42,662 bases of DNA from CAKSHC01 sp045595395 (lineage in GTDB: Bacteria; Bacillota; Clostridia; Oscillospirales; UMGS1783), in contig JAZOAH010000025.1 in assembly GCA_045595395.1 (NCBI GenBank), positions 1 to 42,662 of the forward strand, written 5' to 3'. The notes below the pieces were generated by a model. That model was not told the origin of the DNA, ran no database searches, and saw nothing but the letters and a program-made list of their open reading frames with translations. Positions 1 to 7,582 of the stretch are shown here, one piece after another (position 1 is the stretch's first letter; each line of letters starts with the position of its first letter). The position numbers and the translations under genes were made by a program.

Positions 1-19
1 TGTGTTGATGTCCCGCTTG

Positions 20-58
20 AAACCCACGCCGCCCGCCCGGAGGGGGCGCCCGTTTTTA
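20..58 (+). terminator. possible terminator of a gene upstream of the window
   Basis: A very GC-rich stretch with a short CGCCC/GGGCG pairing is followed by TTTTTAT. It would end a plus-strand transcript entering from the left. The stem is short and imperfect, so this is tentative. Nothing else can be identified in the first 60 bases. Confidence 0.35.
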
Positions 59-64
59 TAAAAC

Positions 65-93
65 TTGCATTTTGTATCGTTTTCTGTTACAAT
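65..93 (+). promoter_or_regulatory. sigma-A-type promoter of the 3D-domain gene
   Basis: TTGCAT (65-70), a 17-base spacer and TACAAT (88-93), with TG one base upstream of the -10 box (extended -10). A strong AAGGAGG ribosome-binding site follows at 102-108 and the ATG is at 114. Confidence 0.75.
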
Positions 94-113
94 GAGCGGG
101 CAAGGAGGTTATC

Positions 114-1235
114 ATGAATCAAGAACATATTGACGATATCCTGATGGATCTGGAAATGAAACAGGAGCAAGCGCCTCAACCCGAGCCGATCCCGGATGAT
201 ATAACCGAAGCTGACATCGAAGAAACCGATGATACCCAGCCGATCGAGGAAGCCGAAGAGCCGACAAGGTCGACCCTTTTCACGCTGCGAAACATTCTGC
301 TGATGGTGTTGGGTACGGTGGCGCTGGCGCTGACGGTGCTGACGCTGACCCTGAAATGCTATCGCATAACCATGAACGACCAGACCCTGATCCGTTTTTC
401 CCTGTCGGGCAATGCGGAGCAGGTGGTCAAAAACAGCGGTCTTACGATCCTGGACAATTATGTGATCGAAACCGACTATCCCTCCCCCATGGCACCGATG
501 GTGACGGTACATACCGCCTTTGATATCACCATGCAGGCCGACGGCACGACCGCTACCAAGCGACTGGATGCCGGCATGGGCCGTGACGGTGTGCTGGCCG
601 CCTTTGGGCTTGCCCTCGATGAGGACGACGTTTTCTCCATGACGAATGAAGAAAAACTGACGCAGGACTGCGTCGTGATCCTCAATCGGGTCGAGGTCAA
701 GACCGAGACCTACGAAGAAGCGATCGCCTGCCCGGTGCAGGATCTGACCCAGCCTGACTTGGGAACTCCGACCTTGGCCTCACCCGGCAAGGAAGGACTG
801 CGCCGTGTGACCGGCATACGCACCTATGTGGATGGCGAGATTACGGAGGTCGTGGAACTGGAAAGCGAAATTTTGCGCTATCCCACCACCACCGTTCTCT
901 ACTCCGAACAGCCCATCCCCGGCGCAGGTAACGGCAAGCCGACCGAGTATCAAAAGATGCTGGTCTGCGAATCAACTGCCTATTGCCTCAAGGGTAACAC
1001 TGCCAGCGGTAAACTGACCCAAAAAGGCTATGTGGCCGTTGACCCGAGCGTCATCCCGCTGGGCACCTGGCTCTATGTTGAGAGCCTGGCCCCCGGCATG
1101 GAAGATTACGGCTACTGCATCGCAGCCGACACCGGCGGCGCCATCAAAGGCAATATGGTCGATGTCTATTTCTACACCCCGGACGAATGTCGGGCGTGGG
1201 GACGGCGCAACATCAACGTTTATATTTTAGGCTAA
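114..1235 (+). CDS. membrane-anchored G5/3D-domain cell-wall protein
   Basis: This 373-residue protein probably acts on or binds peptidoglycan outside the membrane. Residues 1-54 are an acidic cytoplasmic tail, 55-81 a single membrane segment, about 190-265 a G5-like region, and 284-371 a C-terminal 3D domain. The 3D domain shows its three aspartates: D310 (VAVDPSVIPLG), D339 (ADTGGAIKG) and D350 (VDVYF). Related 3D proteins (YuiC, YabE/Rpf-like) are lytic transglycosylase-like enzymes used in resuscitation and cell-wall turnover. A good ribosome-binding site and promoter fix the start. It appears to be a single-gene unit that ends at the hairpin at 1242-1269. The domain assignment is firm; enzymatic activity is inferred from the family. 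Confidence 0.85.
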   Translation: MNQEHIDDILMDLEMKQEQAPQPEPIPDDITEADIEETDDTQPIEEAEEPTRSTLFTLRNILLMVLGTVALALTVLTLTLKCYRITMNDQTLIRFSLSGNAEQVVKNSGLTILDNYVIETDYPSPMAPMVTVHTAFDITMQADGTTATKRLDAGMGRDGVLAAFGLALDEDDVFSMTNEEKLTQDCVVILNRVEVKTETYEEAIACPVQDLTQPDLGTPTLASPGKEGLRRVTGIRTYVDGEITEVVELESEILRYPTTTVLYSEQPIPGAGNGKPTEYQKMLVCESTAYCLKGNTASGKLTQKGYVAVDPSVIPLGTWLYVESLAPGMEDYGYCIAADTGGAIKGNMVDVYFYTPDECRAWGRRNINVYILG

Positions 1236-1280
1236 AACTAAAGCGGAGCGACACACCCGTCGCTCCGCTAGTTTATTATT
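1236..1280. terminator. bidirectional intrinsic terminator
   Basis: Perfect 10-bp stem (1242-1251 with 1260-1269) around an 8-base loop. On plus it is followed by AGTTTATTATT and ends the 3D-domain gene. On minus it is followed by TTTAGTTTT and could end the minus-strand transcript starting near 1764. Confidence 0.85.
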
Positions 1281-1385
1281 TCATTACTACTTGAAGACAA
1301 TTTCCTCACCAAATCAAATGGCTTTGTGCACTTACTCTGCACCGGTCATCTATGCGAACATAACGATTTATTATAATGTGTTCGG

Positions 1386-1620
1386 TGGACCGTACCTCTT
1401 TTGTTAAACTCTGAATACCTTTTCGTTGCTATGACAGCTGCGGCCTTCCGTGTCTTTCACCCACGTGATCCGACCGCGATCGGTATCTCATTTATCGGAA
1501 AACTATTTGATTTTGCCAAGGGTTTTTGCAAAAGATCTTACTTCATTGGACCATACCTCGGTTTTCGATTAAGATCCGTGGCTTTTAGCCAAAGCTTACT
1601 GCTTCATTGGACCGTACCTC
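1386..1620 (-). repeat. three copies of GAGGTAYGGTCCA, two followed by mini-ORFs
   Basis: Read on the minus strand, the 13-base motif occurs at 1608-1620, 1547-1559 and 1386-1398. The first two copies continue identically through ATGAAG (19 bases shared apart from one C/T). Each places a Shine-Dalgarno-like GAGGT eight bases before an ATG that opens a tiny ORF: Met-Lys-Gln-stop at 1596-1607 and Met-Lys-stop at 1538-1546. The third copy lacks the ATG. The copies share little outside the motif and are unevenly spaced, so this is neither a CRISPR array nor a simple tandem duplication. Confidence 0.7.
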
Positions 1621-1635
1621 GTTTCGAGATTTCCT

Positions 1636-1713
1636 TTAGGGTTTTTTAAGCACTTTCTTTCTTGTTGCGAGCCCGTGGGCTCCTACGATGGTACCGCTTC
1701 TGGGTCTCCTCAT
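1636..1713 (-). CDS. candidate small basic peptide, 25 residues
   Basis: A 25-codon ORF begins with ATG at 1713, five bases after GAGGTGG (1719-1725), about 50 nt downstream of the predicted transcription start. The peptide starts MRRPRSGTIVGAHG and ends RKKVLKKP; about a third of its residues are Arg or Lys, and there is no membrane segment. It matches no family I recognise. The ribosome-binding site and position favour real translation, perhaps as a leader peptide, but so short an ORF could be chance. A palindrome (GAGCCC/GGGCTC, 1669-1682) lies inside it. Confidence 0.4.
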   Translation of the reverse strand: MRRPRSGTIVGAHGLATRKKVLKKP

Positions 1714-1770
1714 ACAAGCCACCTCTTTCTTTGGGTGTTATTTTTCTTTCTCTTCCCTCTTTCTGGTTTT

Positions 1771-1799
1771 ATTATAACCAAGCATTTGGTATTTGTCAA
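1771..1799 (-). promoter_or_regulatory. consensus sigma-A promoter of the orphan minus transcript
   Basis: On minus, TTGACA (1799-1794), exactly 17 bases, then TATAAT (1776-1771): both hexamers are perfect. It faces away from the metallophosphoesterase and drives only the gene-free stretch to its left. It is the strongest promoter by consensus in the window. Confidence 0.85.
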
Positions 1800-1870
1800 T
1801 ACCTTTTTCGTAATTTTTTATATTTTTTTTCAACTTTTCATACTGACTTTTATCTATCGGTCGACAAAAT

Positions 1871-1900
1871 AGAAAAAACACCTGATTTTTCAGGTGTTTT
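1871..1900 (-). terminator. terminator overlapping the metallophosphoesterase stop codon
   Basis: Perfect 11-bp stem (1875-1885 with 1890-1900) with a 4-base loop, followed on minus by TTCTATTTT. The TGA stop codon (1892-1890) is part of the stem. Confidence 0.85.
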
Positions 1901-2597
1901 CTGGTGATTCGTCGACACGGACGGGATCAAAATGGATCACGTCGGCCGAGATGAGTTTATAGGTCACGCCATCCTTTTCCCCTTCAAAGGCTCGGCCTTT
2001 GCCGCCGTAATGGAGATGGCCGTAATAGCATTGTTTGATACCGTACCTGGAAAGGACATCGGAAAAGAGGGTGCAATCGCTGACCGGCGACAGGGGCGGA
2101 TAGTGCATAAAGACGACCGGCCGGCCGCCCAAGGCAACGGCCTCTTGGCAACTGGCTTCCAGCCGCAGCACCTCGCGCCGCAACAGCTTATTATCCTGGG
2201 CCGATGCGCCGAAGATGTTCCAGCCACGGCTGCCGCAGACGGTCAGGCCACCGACGGGAAAGGCGTTATGAAATAAAAACCCGATCGTGCGAAGATCGTT
2301 CTCCTCCAGCAGCGCATTTAATTTTTTCAGTGTGCTCCACCAATAATCGTGGTTGCCCTTCATGAGCAGTTTTTTGCCGGGCAAACCGTCCAAAAATTTC
2401 AGATCGGGCAGCGCCTCCTCGGCCGTCATGCCCCAGGAAAAGTCACCGGCGATGACGACGGTATCCTCATCGGTGATGGCGGCACGCCAATTTTTTTCCA
2501 ATTTTTCCACGGCATTCTCCCACCGTGCGCCGAAAATATCCATCGGCTTATCGACGCCCAAAGACAGATGCAGATCGGCAATAGCAAAAAGCGACAT
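1890..2597 (-). CDS. calcineurin-like metallophosphoesterase
   Basis: A 235-residue predicted phosphohydrolase with all metallophosphoesterase motifs in order: D8-x-H10 (ADLHLS), GDFSW with D52, KGNHD with N82 and H83, H165 (MHYPP) and GHLH at 193-196. These residues bind a two-metal centre that cleaves phosphate esters. It has no signal peptide or membrane segment, so it is cytoplasmic. It resembles the COG1768 group of predicted phosphohydrolases, whose substrate is unknown to me. AGGTGAAATC precedes the ATG. It is transcribed alone, with a terminator built into its last codons, and diverges from the DUF1540 gene. Confidence 0.9.
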   Translation of the reverse strand: MSLFAIADLHLSLGVDKPMDIFGARWENAVEKLEKNWRAAITDEDTVVIAGDFSWGMTAEEALPDLKFLDGLPGKKLLMKGNHDYWWSTLKKLNALLEENDLRTIGFLFHNAFPVGGLTVCGSRGWNIFGASAQDNKLLRREVLRLEASCQEAVALGGRPVVFMHYPPLSPVSDCTLFSDVLSRYGIKQCYYGHLHYGGKGRAFEGEKDGVTYKLISADVIHFDPVRVDESPENT

Positions 2598-2659
2598 GAT
2601 TTCACCTGTATTTTTCCCGCATCCTCAGCCAATACTAACAGCGAAAGGATGTGTGATAT

Positions 2660-2824
2660 ATGAATAATGAATGCAAGCCCAACAACGGCGTGACCTGTGA
2701 GGTCGCCAACTGCCACTATCACGACGGTCAGCGCTACTGCACAGCCGACAAGATCAATGTCGGCCCCAGCTATGCCAATTCCAGCGCCGACACCATCTGT
2801 GCAACCTTTAAGCCGGGCAAGTAA
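2660..2824 (+). CDS. DUF1540 cysteine-rich mini-protein
   Basis: A 54-residue protein with cysteines at 5, 13, 18, 27 and 47 in the DUF1540 arrangement: TCEVANCHYH, then C-TADKINV, then a C-terminal TICATF. Such proteins are common in Clostridia, and the cysteines probably bind a metal; the function is unknown. AAAGGAT lies about ten bases before the ATG. A strong terminator follows directly. The flanking gene on the left is divergent and the one on the right (thrC) convergent, so it is its own transcription unit. I saw no convincing promoter in the 62-base gap upstream. Confidence 0.8.
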   Translation: MNNECKPNNGVTCEVANCHYHDGQRYCTADKINVGPSYANSSADTICATFKPGK

Positions 2825-2858
2825 AAAAAAGGGGGCGGAATGACCGCCCCTCTTTTTT
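2822..2858. terminator. bidirectional terminator between DUF1540 gene and thrC
   Basis: 7-bp GC stem GGGGCGG/CCGCCCC (2832-2838 with 2844-2850). T-runs occur on both sides: TCTTTTTTT on plus and TTTTTTTT on minus. It serves both converging genes. Confidence 0.9.
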
Positions 2859-4324
2859 TATTTTACAAAATCAAGGAGCTGATCGGCCATTTCGGTACGG
2901 TCGATCACCTGAGGGAAGCGGATCTCCATGCTCTTGAGATTACCCAGCGAAGCCGGGCAAGCCACACCGTAGCCGCTTTCCAACCGACCGAGATTGACAA
3001 ACTCATCGGCATCGGGCGTTTCACCCAAGGCACGCAGGACGCTGGAGGCAAACTTAAAGGGAGATGCCGTAGAAGCGACCAGCATAGGATTCTTTCCGTC
3101 GGCCTTGCGGCAGGCGCCGATGGCCACGGCGGTATGGGTATCGCATACATAGCCGTCCTCGTCCCAGGTCTTTTTGATAACGGCGCAAGTACCCTCCTCG
3201 TCGATGCTGTCACCGATAAAGAGTTTGGACAGCTTAGCAAAGGCCTTTTCGGAAATAGCATAGCTGCCAAAATCCTTGAGCTCCTCCATCAGAGCAGCCA
3301 CAGCCCGGCAATCGCCGTCATACAGATACCAGAGCATGCGCTCGAGGTTGGACGAAATGAGAATGTCCATCGAGGGCGAGATGGTGGCATGGAACTGACG
3401 ATTCTTATTGTAGATGCCGGTGTTGATAAACTCGGTCAGGACATCGTTGGCATTCGAGGCGCAAACAAATTTCTCGATGGGAAGCCCCATACGGGAAGCC
3501 ATGTAGGCAGCCAGAATGTTGCCGAAGTTGCCGGTGGGGACGCAGACGTCGATCTTGTCGCCCATGGCGATCTGTCCGGCCGAAACCAATTTAAGATAGC
3601 CGTGGATATAATAGACGATCTGCGGCAGCAGACGGCCGAAATTGATGGAATTGGCGCTGGACAGGAAGCACTTCTTATCGTTGAGAAGATTGCGCATCGA
3701 CTCGTCGGCAAAGATGATCTTGACCCCGCTCTGGGCATCGTCGAAGTTGCCGACGATACCGCAGGAACGGACATTGCCGCCCTTCTGGGTGATCATCTGT
3801 AATTTCTGCATATCGCTGACGCCATCGCTGGGATAGAAGACCAAAATCTTAGTGCTTTCGGCATCGCAGAAGCCCTCCAAGGCGGCCTTGCCGGTATCGC
3901 CCGAGGTGGCAACCAAGATGACGGCGGTGCGGTCCTCCTTCTGCTTTTTGAGGGATACCGAGAGCAGATGGGGCAGCATCTGCAGCGCCATATCCTTAAA
4001 GGCACAGGTCGGGCCGTGCCACAGTTCGAGAATGTGCTTGCCCGACTTGAGGGTGTGGATAGGCGCCGGATCTTCTCCGCCGAATTTGGCGGCGGTATAG
4101 GCGTTGTTGACGCAGAAGGATATCTCCTCATCGGTGAAATCGGACAGGTACAGGCGCAGGATCTTCTCGGCCGTTTCCTTATAGGACAGGTTCAGCAACG
4201 CCTTCATGTCGCAGGTCGGGATGGTTTCGGGGACATAGAGTCCGCCGTCGGGCGCAAGGCCGCGCAGGATGGCCGCGCTGGCCGAAACGGCGGGGCTGCC
4301 GCCGCGAGTACTGATAAAGTTCAT
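2858..4324 (-). CDS. thrC: threonine synthase
   Basis: Converts O-phosphohomoserine to threonine with pyridoxal phosphate, the last step of threonine synthesis. The 488-residue protein starts MNFISTRGG, typical of the longer class of threonine synthases. The PLP lysine is K110 in LWHGPTCAFKDMALQM, and ATSGDTGKAAL and YPSDGVSDMQKLQM are conserved family motifs. A GTG three codons earlier is possible, but GAGGTG six bases before the ATG at 4324 favours this start. It sits five bases after the dipeptidase gene and looks like the last gene of the rplS-to-thrC run. No threonine leader is seen. Confidence 0.95.
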   Translation of the reverse strand: MNFISTRGGSPAVSASAAILRGLAPDGGLYVPETIPTCDMKALLNLSYKETAEKILRLYLSDFTDEEISFCVNNAYTAAKFGGEDPAPIHTLKSGKHILELWHGPTCAFKDMALQMLPHLLSVSLKKQKEDRTAVILVATSGDTGKAALEGFCDAESTKILVFYPSDGVSDMQKLQMITQKGGNVRSCGIVGNFDDAQSGVKIIFADESMRNLLNDKKCFLSSANSINFGRLLPQIVYYIHGYLKLVSAGQIAMGDKIDVCVPTGNFGNILAAYMASRMGLPIEKFVCASNANDVLTEFINTGIYNKNRQFHATISPSMDILISSNLERMLWYLYDGDCRAVAALMEELKDFGSYAISEKAFAKLSKLFIGDSIDEEGTCAVIKKTWDEDGYVCDTHTAVAIGACRKADGKNPMLVASTASPFKFASSVLRALGETPDADEFVNLGRLESGYGVACPASLGNLKSMEIRFPQVIDRTEMADQLLDFVK

Positions 4325-4329
4325 GGTGC

Positions 4330-5229
4330 TCACCTCAGATAGTTTTTCATATATTCCATTGCATTATTAAAAAATACATGGTTTGCAAATTCAGCGCCCA
4401 ACCGCTTGGCGATACGCTCATAGAGTTTGGGCAGATCCTGCACGCCGGTAATACCGTCGGGCAGTGCGCTCACGCCGTCAAAATCACAGCCGAGCGCCAA
4501 GGGACAGTCCCGCATCGCCTCGATATGAGGCAGGATATCCTCACCCACAAAGGGCGGATAGAGATTGATACCGATCAGTCCCAATTTTTGTCGGGCGGCG
4601 GGGGTGAGATTGCGGACATGATCACAGATCTCAAAAGCGTTGGAATGGGATGCGATCAGCGAGCCTTGATAAAAGGCGGCGATCTCATCAAAGCTTTGGC
4701 GGTTGGCATGGGACAGATCCACGATGATACCCAATTCCGCCATACGGGTCAGCGCCGCACGGCCAAACTCGGTCAGGCCGCCCTCGTCGGGCACGCCGCA
4801 GGCCAATTCGTTCGGGCCGTTCCAGGTCACGGTGACGATGCGCACACCCAAAGCATGCAAGGTGTCGATATGGTCCAATTTCCCGTCAAAGGCGCCGCCG
4901 CCCTCGATGCCGAGGATGGCTGCGACCCGGCCCGACGCATGCGCCGCCACAATGTCGGCATAACTGCGACACAGGGCGATGCGATCGGCATTTTTTTCGA
5001 TCTCTTTTGTAAAATTGTCAATGACACGGCAGGCGTTATCAAAGCGGTCGGCACCTCTGAGGACATCGGGTGTCCAGACAGCGAAGACCTGCACCGCCTT
5101 TTCATAGCGGCTGAGCCGGTCAAGGTCGATATGTAAATCGTTGGTATGTAAGGCGCCGTGCTTGGTATACAGCTCATGCGCCGTATCGCAATGAAGGTCA
5201 AAGAGTGAAGGCATTTTCGATCCATTCAT
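4330..5229 (-). CDS. membrane-dipeptidase-family (M19) peptidase
   Basis: A 299-residue zinc dipeptidase of the renal dipeptidase family, which cleaves dipeptides including ones with a D-residue at the C-terminal position. Visible motifs are LFDLHCDT (H13, D15), GIEGGGAF (bridging glutamate), VDLSHANR, IASHSNA and ALGCDFDG. No signal peptide is seen, so the enzyme is probably cytoplasmic. The gene overlaps the 3' end of yraN by 32 bases. GGAGG lies 14 bases before the ATG at 5229; a start at 5214 (MPSLFDLHC) is also possible. Substrates are not evident from context. Confidence 0.9.
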   Translation of the reverse strand: MNGSKMPSLFDLHCDTAHELYTKHGALHTNDLHIDLDRLSRYEKAVQVFAVWTPDVLRGADRFDNACRVIDNFTKEIEKNADRIALCRSYADIVAAHASGRVAAILGIEGGGAFDGKLDHIDTLHALGVRIVTVTWNGPNELACGVPDEGGLTEFGRAALTRMAELGIIVDLSHANRQSFDEIAAFYQGSLIASHSNAFEICDHVRNLTPAARQKLGLIGINLYPPFVGEDILPHIEAMRDCPLALGCDFDGVSALPDGITGVQDLPKLYERIAKRLGAEFANHVFFNNAMEYMKNYLR

Positions 5230-5554
5230 GGTGGGTGATGGTACCTCCTAATGCCGTGATCGCCACCACATCAAAGCGGGGCTGGAGGGATGAGGGGTGC
5301 TGCTGCAGATAGCACAGTGCGGTATGAATGATGCGCCGCTGTTTTTCACGGGTGACCGCCTCGGCGGGGGTGTACAGAGCCGCACCGTCACGCAGCTTGA
5401 CCTCGCAAAAGACGAGATATTCCCCGTTTTCGGCGATCAGGTCGATCTCACCGCCACGCACCGTATAGTTTTTCTTGCAGATGCGATAGCCCTTATTTTC
5501 AAACAGGCGGGCGGCATAGGCCTCGCCGCCGTCGCCGATCTTTCGTCTGTTCAT
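5198..5554 (-). CDS. YraN-family (UPF0102) nuclease-like protein
   Basis: A 118-residue member of UPF0102, an endonuclease-fold family usually found beside rnhB. The Holliday-junction-resolvase-like core is visible: GEAYAARLFENKGY, the acidic GGEIDLIAE, and FCEVKLRD (E and K of the E-x-K motif). Cellular role is not settled in general. Its ATG overlaps the rnhB stop as ATGA, so the two are probably translationally coupled, which matches the conserved rnhB-yraN order in Firmicutes. Confidence 0.9.
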   Translation of the reverse strand: MNRRKIGDGGEAYAARLFENKGYRICKKNYTVRGGEIDLIAENGEYLVFCEVKLRDGAALYTPAEAVTREKQRRIIHTALCYLQQHPSSLQPRFDVVAITALGGTITHHEWIENAFTL

Positions 5555-6147
5555 ATTATCTTTTTCAGAAAGCTTTTGCGGTAGATCTCATTAGCGCCGT
5601 ACTGCCGCACCAACGCCATGTGCTCGGCGGTGGGATAACCCTTGTGCTTGGCCAGGTTATACTGGGGATAGGCCAGAGCATATTGGCACATGATACGATC
5701 CCTTGTGACCTTAGCCAAAATGGAAGCGGCGGCAATGGACAGACTTTTGACATCACCCTTGACCACCGTGATGCTGGGGCGTTCGATGCCCTTGTTGCGG
5801 TTGCCGTCGATGAGCAGTAGGTCGGGCGTGACGCCCATAGCGGCCACCGCACGGTTCATGGCCAGCATGGTGGCGTTGAGGATATTGATCTGGTCAATTT
5901 CCTCGGGCGAGGCCAGACCGACACCCCAGGCAACAGCCTTTTGGGTGATGATATCGTACAGGGCTTCCCGTTTTTTCTCCGAGAGTTTTTTGGAATCGTT
6001 AATGCCTAAGTCCTCCACACCCTCGGGCAGGATGACAGCACCGGCGCAGACCGGGCCGCACAACGGGCCGCGACCGGCCTCATCGACACCGGCAATCACG
6101 GCGTAGCCCTGCGCCTGATATTCCTTTTCAATGGAAAAATCAGCCAT
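5551..6147 (-). CDS. rnhB: ribonuclease HII
   Basis: Removes RNA from RNA-DNA hybrids and single ribonucleotides from DNA. The 198-residue protein carries the RNase HII signature AGVDEAGRGPLCGPV with its D-E pair, the NDSKKLSEKKRE motif and LLIDGNR, plus SIAAASILAKVTRDR. GAGGTGG sits six bases before the ATG at 6147, inside the last codons of rbgA (8-base overlap). The reading frame extends upstream without an M-start that fits, so the longer version is rejected. It is part of the rplS-lepB-rbgA-rnhB-yraN block. Confidence 0.97.
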   Translation of the reverse strand: MADFSIEKEYQAQGYAVIAGVDEAGRGPLCGPVCAGAVILPEGVEDLGINDSKKLSEKKREALYDIITQKAVAWGVGLASPEEIDQINILNATMLAMNRAVAAMGVTPDLLLIDGNRNKGIERPSITVVKGDVKSLSIAAASILAKVTRDRIMCQYALAYPQYNLAKHKGYPTAEHMALVRQYGANEIYRKSFLKKII

Positions 6148-7015
6148 GATCGACCACCTCAAAACTGATCCGTCCCAGCTTGCCGGCACGGTATTCGTCC
6201 AGCAGGATATGGCCGGCACGTTCGGTATCGACCACTGCGCCTTTGCGGACAAAGCCACGGGCACGACCGATCTTTTCCAGAATCTCATGCCCCTCCAGCC
6301 CCTCAAACTCGCTGATCTTGTAGCGGTCGATGAGGGCCTGCGGCGCCGTTTTGGCAATGGCGGCCGAGAGATTTTGAGCAATATATTCGGTATCCAGCAC
6401 CTCATCCTTGATAGCGCCGGTATAGCACAGCAACAATGCCTGATCCTCGGTGTCGATCTTGGGCCAGAGGATACCGGGGGTATCGAGCAGGTCAAGTTCA
6501 TTGGAGCCCGACACGCTCACCCACTGTTTGCCACGGGTCACGCCCGGACGATCCTGGGCTGCGGCGGCCTTGCGGCCGGCCAGCATATTGATAAAGGAAC
6601 TTTTGCCGACATTGGGGATGCCGGTGATCATAATACGGAGGCGTTTGCTGGTCACGCCCTTTTCGGCACGGCGGGTCAACATCTCGGCCCCGGCGGCACG
6701 GGCGGCACGGACAAAGTCCTGCACGCCTTTTTTACCCTTGCAATCGACGGCCACGGCATATTTGCCCTCCTGCTTGAGAGCCGACAGCCAGGCGGCGGTG
6801 ATGTTCGGGTCGGCCAGATCGGCCTTATTGAGTACCGTGATGCGTGGCTTATCGCCCAGCAATTCATCGAGCACCGGATTGCGGGAGGCGTTGGGGATGC
6901 GAGCATCCACCACCTCGCAGGCGATATCGCACATGTTAAGATTTTCGGTGATCAGTCGTCTGGTTTTGGCCATATGGCCGGGAAACCAGTTGATCGTGTT
7001 TCTGTTCTCTTCCAT
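6140..7015 (-). CDS. rbgA: ribosome biogenesis GTPase
   Basis: RbgA (YlqF) is a circularly permuted GTPase required for late 50S subunit assembly. The motif order is permuted as expected: G4 NKAD at 63-66, then G1 GIPNVGKSS at 132-140, then G3 DTPG at 178-181. The N-terminal INWFPGHMAKT is the family signature. At 291 residues it has normal length. It begins with TAATG, overlapping the lepB stop by one base. Position next to rplS, lepB and rnhB is conserved in Firmicutes and fits a role in ribosome assembly. Confidence 0.97.
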   Translation of the reverse strand: MEENRNTINWFPGHMAKTRRLITENLNMCDIACEVVDARIPNASRNPVLDELLGDKPRITVLNKADLADPNITAAWLSALKQEGKYAVAVDCKGKKGVQDFVRAARAAGAEMLTRRAEKGVTSKRLRIMITGIPNVGKSSFINMLAGRKAAAAQDRPGVTRGKQWVSVSGSNELDLLDTPGILWPKIDTEDQALLLCYTGAIKDEVLDTEYIAQNLSAAIAKTAPQALIDRYKISEFEGLEGHEILEKIGRARGFVRKGAVVDTERAGHILLDEYRAGKLGRISFEVVDHG

Positions 7016-7569
7016 TACACACCACCGAATTTATCAAAAGGATAAACGACAAACAGGGCACGGCCGACGATCTCCTCACGGTCGACCAGACCGACCGACT
7101 GATAGCGAGAGTCGTAGGAGTGATTGCGGTTATCGCCGCAGGCAAAATACTGATCCTCCCCTACCGTGACAGGGAAATAGGATTCGTTATACCACAAGTC
7201 GTAGTTGGTCATGACCTCATTGATATAAGGCTCATCCAGCGGCTGACCGTCAATCATGAGTTTGGCCGTATCGACATCAAAATCGACCGTCTGCCCCTCC
7301 ACCGCAATGATGCGCTTGATATAGGGCTCCGACTGCTCACGCAGCGAGAAGACAACGACATCGCCGACCTTGGGCTGATACAGGAAGTTGGAAACGATGA
7401 CCCGCTCCCCGTTAAGCAAAGTCGGGGTCATGGACGGGCCGGAAATGGTGACAACACGCAACAGAAAAGAGAACACAAAAACAACGACCACAAGGGCCAA
7501 GACCAGCATTTCTACCCATTCATAGAGTTCACCGGCACGTTTTTTCTTGTTTTCGGTTATCGGTTCCAT
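7015..7569 (-). CDS. lepB: signal peptidase I
   Basis: Cleaves signal peptides from secreted proteins at the outer face of the membrane. The 184-residue protein has a short basic N-terminus, one membrane anchor (about 20-42), the catalytic serine S46 in SGPSMTPTL and the general-base lysine K85 in YIKRIIAVEG, then GDNRNHSYDSR. AGGAGG lies just before the ATG at 7569. It follows rplS but is separated from it by an intrinsic terminator-like hairpin, so its expression is probably lowered relative to the ribosomal protein. Confidence 0.96.
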   Translation of the reverse strand: MEPITENKKKRAGELYEWVEMLVLALVVVVFVFSFLLRVVTISGPSMTPTLLNGERVIVSNFLYQPKVGDVVVFSLREQSEPYIKRIIAVEGQTVDFDVDTAKLMIDGQPLDEPYINEVMTNYDLWYNESYFPVTVGEDQYFACGDNRNHSYDSRYQSVGLVDREEIVGRALFVVYPFDKFGGV

Positions 7570-7582
7570 GGTTTCCTCCTGA

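Larger units (their letters stand above)
1240..1764 (-). ncRNA. candidate stand-alone transcript of about 525 nt (unknown RNA)
   Basis: This gene-free stretch is bounded on the minus strand by a consensus promoter (1771-1799) and a strong terminator (1242-1269). The only reading frame with a good ribosome-binding site is a 25-codon ORF near the 5' end (1636-1713). The remaining roughly 390 nt hold three copies of a GAGGTAYGGTCCA motif and several small stems: GATCTTA/TAAGATC at 1534-1540 and 1570-1576, and TGGCT/AGCCA at 1579-1591. It is clearly richer in A and T than the flanking genes. I looked for hallmarks of RNase P RNA, tmRNA and SRP RNA and saw none. It could be a large regulatory RNA, or an mRNA for a small peptide with a long structured 3' region. 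Confidence 0.5.

Noticed and set aside
1429..1491. A second basic small ORF (20 residues, minus) in the orphan transcript
   Set aside because: No ribosome-binding site precedes its ATG; it is probably chance.
1386..1620. The three repeats as a small CRISPR array
   Set aside because: Spacing is uneven (about 60 and 160 bases), the motif is only 13-19 bases, and no cas gene is present.
1636..1713. The small peptide as a fragment of ribosomal protein L34
   Set aside because: AHGLATRKKVLK looks slightly like L34 (VHGFR...GRKVL), but the order and length do not fit, and it is not adjacent to rnpA or dnaA.
1240..1764. tmRNA, RNase P RNA or SRP RNA
   Set aside because: None of their conserved core sequences could be found on either strand.
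1401..1907. Plus-strand ORFs of 65-82 codons in the 1236-1890 gap
   Set aside because: They have no ribosome-binding site and unnatural composition (runs of Phe/Ser/Thr from AT-rich DNA), and lie opposite the minus-strand promoter and repeats.
5551..6501. A longer version of RNase HII
   Set aside because: The upstream extension is antisense-frame coding within rbgA and has atypical composition; the ribosome-binding site supports 6147.
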